From Clostridiaceae bacterium (GTDB taxonomy: Bacteria; Bacillota; Clostridia; Saccharofermentanales; DTU023), in the NCBI GenBank assembly GCA_012841255.1, contig DUUZ01000047.1, positions 1-8,119 on the forward strand: a stretch of 8,119 nucleotides of DNA. The letters are read 5' to 3'. Each line of letters begins with the position of its first letter. Positions within the stretch are counted from its first letter, which is position 1. The position numbers and the translations under genes were made by a program. Shown piece by piece: positions 5,992 to 8,119 of this stretch. Below the pieces are notes generated by a model that saw nothing but the letters and a program-made list of their open reading frames with translations, was not told the origin of the DNA and did not search any database.

Positions 5992-7158
5992 CTAATGGCC
6001 AAGTGCGGCGAAAGCCTCCAGAGCACCTTCGTGGACCACCTTGCCCTGGTGGGTCGTCAGTGCGCTCTTGACGATTTCGTCATCCATATCCAGATAGACG
6101 GCGCCGTCCTTGATCAGATATTTCAAGAGATTGTATACATTCTGGGAGAACATCCAGGTCGAACTTCTGGGAAGGAGACCGGGCAGGTTCTTGATGCCGA
6201 TCAGGGTGACCCCGTGCTTGACCTCAATGGTGCCCGGCGGGGTGATGGCGCAGTTGCCGCCCTGGTCAATGGAGATGTCGACGATGGCCGCACCGGGCTT
6301 CATCGTTTTGACCATATCCTCGGTGATGAGGGTGGGGGCCAGTTTTCCCGGAACCAGCGCTGACAGGAAAACGATGTCGGCTTCCTTGATATGTTCAGAG
6401 AGGAGCTGGCGCTCGGCTTCCAGACGGCTCTCGGTCAGGGCCAGGGCGTAGCCGCCTTCGCCGACGGCTTCCTCGGCCGGGACCTTGACGTCAATGACCT
6501 TGGCGCCCAGGGACATGGCCTGCTCGGCAGCGTCCGGCCGGATGTCCACGGCATAGACCACGGCGCCCAGACGCTTAGCGGTGGCGATGGCCTGGAGGCC
6601 GCCGACGCCCGCCCCGATGACCAGGACGTTGATGGGCTTGATCATACCGACTGCGGTAAAGATCTGGGGAACAAAATTCGGCAGTTCGTTGGCCGCGATC
6701 AGGATGCCTTTATAACCGGCACAGGTGCTCATGGAGGTCAGTGCGTCCATGACCTGGGCCCGGGTAATACGGGGAATCCCGTCCAGTGTAATGCTGGTCA
6801 CACCCTGGGCCGCCATATGCTTGACCATGTCATGGTTGGATGGCGCGGCCGGGTGGATGAAGGTGATGAGGGTCTGGCCCTCATGCATCATATCGACCTC
6901 GTGTTTGCCCTTGTCCTGATTGAAAAGGGGCTCTTTGACCTTCAGAATGACGTCTGACTTCTGGAAGATGTCAGCGACATCCTCAACAATTTGTGCTCCT
7001 GCGGCCACGTAGTCTTCATCGTGGTAGAAGGCTCCCTCACCGGCGTTTTTCTCGATCAGGACAGTCAGTCCGTCCTGAACCATTTTGGCTGTTGTTTCAG
7101 GCGACGCGGCAACGCGACGCTCCCCCGGCATAATTTCTTTCGGGACACCGATAATCAT
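5992..7158 (-). CDS. pntA1: NAD(P) transhydrogenase subunit alpha part 1 (NAD(H)-binding domain I)
   Basis: Peripheral cytoplasmic subunit that binds NAD(H) and exchanges hydride with NADP(H) held by PntB domain III. The 388 aa match the usual 380-odd residues of a separate domain I. Visible features are the N-terminal MIIGVPKEIMPGERRVAASP, the RQD loop (Arg130, Gln135, Asp138 in PRITRAQVMD), the Rossmann motif GAGVGG (182-187), and Asp205 at the end of the second strand, as expected for NAD rather than NADP. The family is homologous to alanine dehydrogenase; the RQD loop and the pntA2-pntB neighbours decide for transhydrogenase. The start at 7158 follows GGAGGTG by 7 nt. The frame stays open upstream to 7410, but that extension crosses the promoter and has non-family sequence. 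It is the first gene of the operon, with its own promoter. Confidence 0.96.
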   Translation of the reverse strand: MIIGVPKEIMPGERRVAASPETTAKMVQDGLTVLIEKNAGEGAFYHDEDYVAAGAQIVEDVADIFQKSDVILKVKEPLFNQDKGKHEVDMMHEGQTLITFIHPAAPSNHDMVKHMAAQGVTSITLDGIPRITRAQVMDALTSMSTCAGYKGILIAANELPNFVPQIFTAVGMIKPINVLVIGAGVGGLQAIATAKRLGAVVYAVDIRPDAAEQAMSLGAKVIDVKVPAEEAVGEGGYALALTESRLEAERQLLSEHIKEADIVFLSALVPGKLAPTLITEDMVKTMKPGAAIVDISIDQGGNCAITPPGTIEVKHGVTLIGIKNLPGLLPRSSTWMFSQNVYNLLKYLIKDGAVYLDMDDEIVKSALTTHQGKVVHEGALEAFAALGH

Positions 7159-7165
7159 CTTTACA

Positions 7166-7170
7166 CCTCC
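7166..7170 (-). promoter_or_regulatory. Ribosome binding site fixing the pntA1 start
   Basis: GGAGG on the minus strand, 7 nt before the ATG at 7158. With the conserved MIIGVPKEI beginning, it rules out the 84-residue upstream extension. Confidence 0.88.
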
Positions 7171-7198
7171 AGTTTGGTAATGGATATCGACTGTCTGT

Positions 7199-7227
7199 AT
7201 CCTAACAGTTAATAGGGCAAGTGACAA
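7199..7227 (-). promoter_or_regulatory. Promoter of the pntA1-pntA2-pntB operon
   Basis: The minus strand shows -35 TTGTCA (top 7222-7227, five of six consensus bases), a 17-nt spacer, and -10 TAGGAT (top 7199-7204, four of six). The predicted start near 7192 gives a leader of about 34 nt carrying the GGAGG site. No clear operator was seen in the leader. Confidence 0.65.
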
Positions 7228-7255
7228 TGATTTCGGGCGGCCAGGGGGAGTAAAT

Positions 7256-7263
7256 GGTATGAT
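7256..7263 (+). promoter_or_regulatory. Possible extended -10 promoter of the divergent oxidoreductase gene
   Basis: GGTATGAT, preceded by T, gives an extended -10 (TGG then TATGAT, five of six consensus bases) 65 nt before the start codon at 7329. No good -35 is found at 16-18 nt spacing. It would run divergently from the pnt promoter in the same intergenic stretch. Weak support. Confidence 0.35.
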
Positions 7264-7328
7264 TTTCCATAAAGGGCCCGGCTGTCCGCCAGCAGGCTCA
7301 ATCCGTCGTGCGGGGAGGTAGAGAAGTG

Positions 7329-8119
7329 ATGTCAGATTATCCCGAAAGTTTGCTCCACGAATGGCTGGAGGACTCCGGCAATTGGTTCCTGGATCCGGAA
7401 AAGGAGGCATCCGGCCGGATGACCCAGCTCCTTTATCCCTACCGGTCGCTTTTCTCCCCGGTCAAAGTCAACAGCCTGACTTTGAAGAACCGCCTAGTCA
7501 TGGCGCCCCTGGGGAACATCTCCATGGCGTCCGAGACCGGCCGGCCCGACCCGGCCATGATCGCCTACTTCGAGGAGCGGGGCAGGGGCGGCGTCGGTCT
7601 CATCACCTCGGGTCTGGTCCCGGTTTCCTTCGGGATTGACCACTCCCTGTCCGAGCCGGGCGGGCTGACCTATTTCCCCAAGATTCTGGGCAGCCGGACT
7701 TATTACGCCGGATGGCGGGATCTGGCCCATGCCGTTCATGCAGCAGGCGCCCATTTCTTCATCCAGCTGTCGGCCGGCCTGGGCCGGGTGGGCAATCCCC
7801 AGTGCCTGGTCAACCAGAAAAAATTCCCGGTTTCCTCCTCCCTGAATCCCAACTACTATCTGCCGGCTGTCCCCTGCCTGCCACTGTCGGGCCGGAAGTT
7901 GAAAAAGATTGTCAGGAATTTCGGCCAGGCGGCCGCGGATTCCCAGGTGGCCACCATCGACGGGGTCTACCTCCATGGTCATGAGGGCTATCTGCTGGAG
8001 CAGATGTCCAATCGGGCCTTCAACAGACGAAAGCTGGGCCGCTATGCCGACTGGCAGGCGTTCGGAATCGATATTGTCAAGGAGATCCGGGAACGGACCG
8101 GCCCCGACTATCCCATCAT
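7329..8119 (+). CDS. Old Yellow Enzyme-family NAD(P)H:flavin oxidoreductase (C-terminus beyond window)
   Basis: FMN-dependent ene-reductase-type protein of the 2,4-dienoyl-CoA reductase/NADH:flavin oxidoreductase group; 263 codons are visible and the frame is open at the window end. The TIM-barrel opening is clear at LFSPVKVNSLTLKNRLVMAP (41-60), followed by an ITSG stretch at 92-95, FFIQLSAGLGR at 143-153, and the substrate/flavin-site segment HGHEGYLLEQ at 216-225 with Asn232-Arg233 after it. The usual NxRxDxYGG sequence is altered to NRRKLGRYADW. About 37 residues precede the barrel, longer than in most relatives. GGGAGG lies upstream, 10 nt from the ATG; a GTG codon immediately before the ATG would be better spaced and is an alternative start. 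Whether FeS and FAD domains follow, as in dienoyl-CoA reductase, cannot be seen. The substrate is unknown. Confidence 0.85.
   Translation, partial: MSDYPESLLHEWLEDSGNWFLDPEKEASGRMTQLLYPYRSLFSPVKVNSLTLKNRLVMAPLGNISMASETGRPDPAMIAYFEERGRGGVGLITSGLVPVSFGIDHSLSEPGGLTYFPKILGSRTYYAGWRDLAHAVHAAGAHFFIQLSAGLGRVGNPQCLVNQKKFPVSSSLNPNYYLPAVPCLPLSGRKLKKIVRNFGQAAADSQVATIDGVYLHGHEGYLLEQMSNRAFNRRKLGRYADWQAFGIDIVKEIRERTGPDYPI

Noticed and set aside
5992..7158. Alanine dehydrogenase instead of pntA1
   Set aside because: The families are homologous, but the RQD loop and the directly following pntA2 and pntB identify the transhydrogenase subunit.
7159..7410. 84-residue N-terminal extension of pntA1
   Set aside because: It crosses the pnt promoter and overlaps the divergent gene; the conserved protein starts at 7158 behind GGAGG.
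7494..7982. 162-codon minus-strand open frame at the right edge
   Set aside because: Antisense to the Old Yellow Enzyme-family gene, whose motifs are clear on the plus strand.

Overview
The window looks like a piece of a moderately GC-rich chromosome from a low-redundancy Gram-positive bacterium, most likely a Firmicute of the Clostridia type. The evidence is strong AAGGAG/GGAGG ribosome binding sites, consensus-like TTGACA promoters, a YtrA-type GntR/ABC operon and an Old Yellow Enzyme-like oxidoreductase. The genus cannot be read from the sequence. No phage, insertion sequence, CRISPR, tRNA or rRNA is visible.

Left part (1-2500, minus strand): an autoregulated ABC-2 operon read right to left. 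It holds a YtrA-subfamily GntR repressor, an ABC ATPase overlapping it by ATGA, and a membrane permease that runs off the left edge. A promoter with a perfect TTGACA and a 29-bp near-perfect inverted repeat lies just upstream of the repressor gene. The ATPase has Gln in place of the usual H-switch His.

Middle (about 2500-2930): no intact recognised gene. A 63-codon open frame starts at 2532, and coding-like sequence continues in shifted frames to about 2924, which suggests a decayed gene. A perfect GC-rich hairpin followed (minus strand) by T residues ends the next operon.

Right-centre (2991-7227, minus strand): a three-gene proton-translocating NAD(P) transhydrogenase operon, pntA1-pntA2-pntB. 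pntA1 encodes the NAD(H)-binding domain I, pntA2 a small membrane subunit, and pntB the main membrane domain plus the NADP(H)-binding domain III. The exceptional feature is that PntB is 870 residues, against about 460 in E. coli, because domain III is present three times in tandem. The copies have periods of 188 and 186 residues. All three keep the nucleotide-fold motifs, but all lack the classic KRSM-type NADP-phosphate motif. The three membrane positions where known enzymes carry a proton-relay His are Ser, Asn and Asn here. A strong terminator-like hairpin sits between pntA1 and pntA2 inside the operon.

Right edge (7329-8119, plus strand): the divergent start of an Old Yellow Enzyme/2,4-dienoyl-CoA reductase-type flavin oxidoreductase, cut by the window end. 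The transhydrogenase would balance NADH and NADPH pools, and the divergent oxidoreductase is a plausible consumer of one of them; that link is inference from position only.
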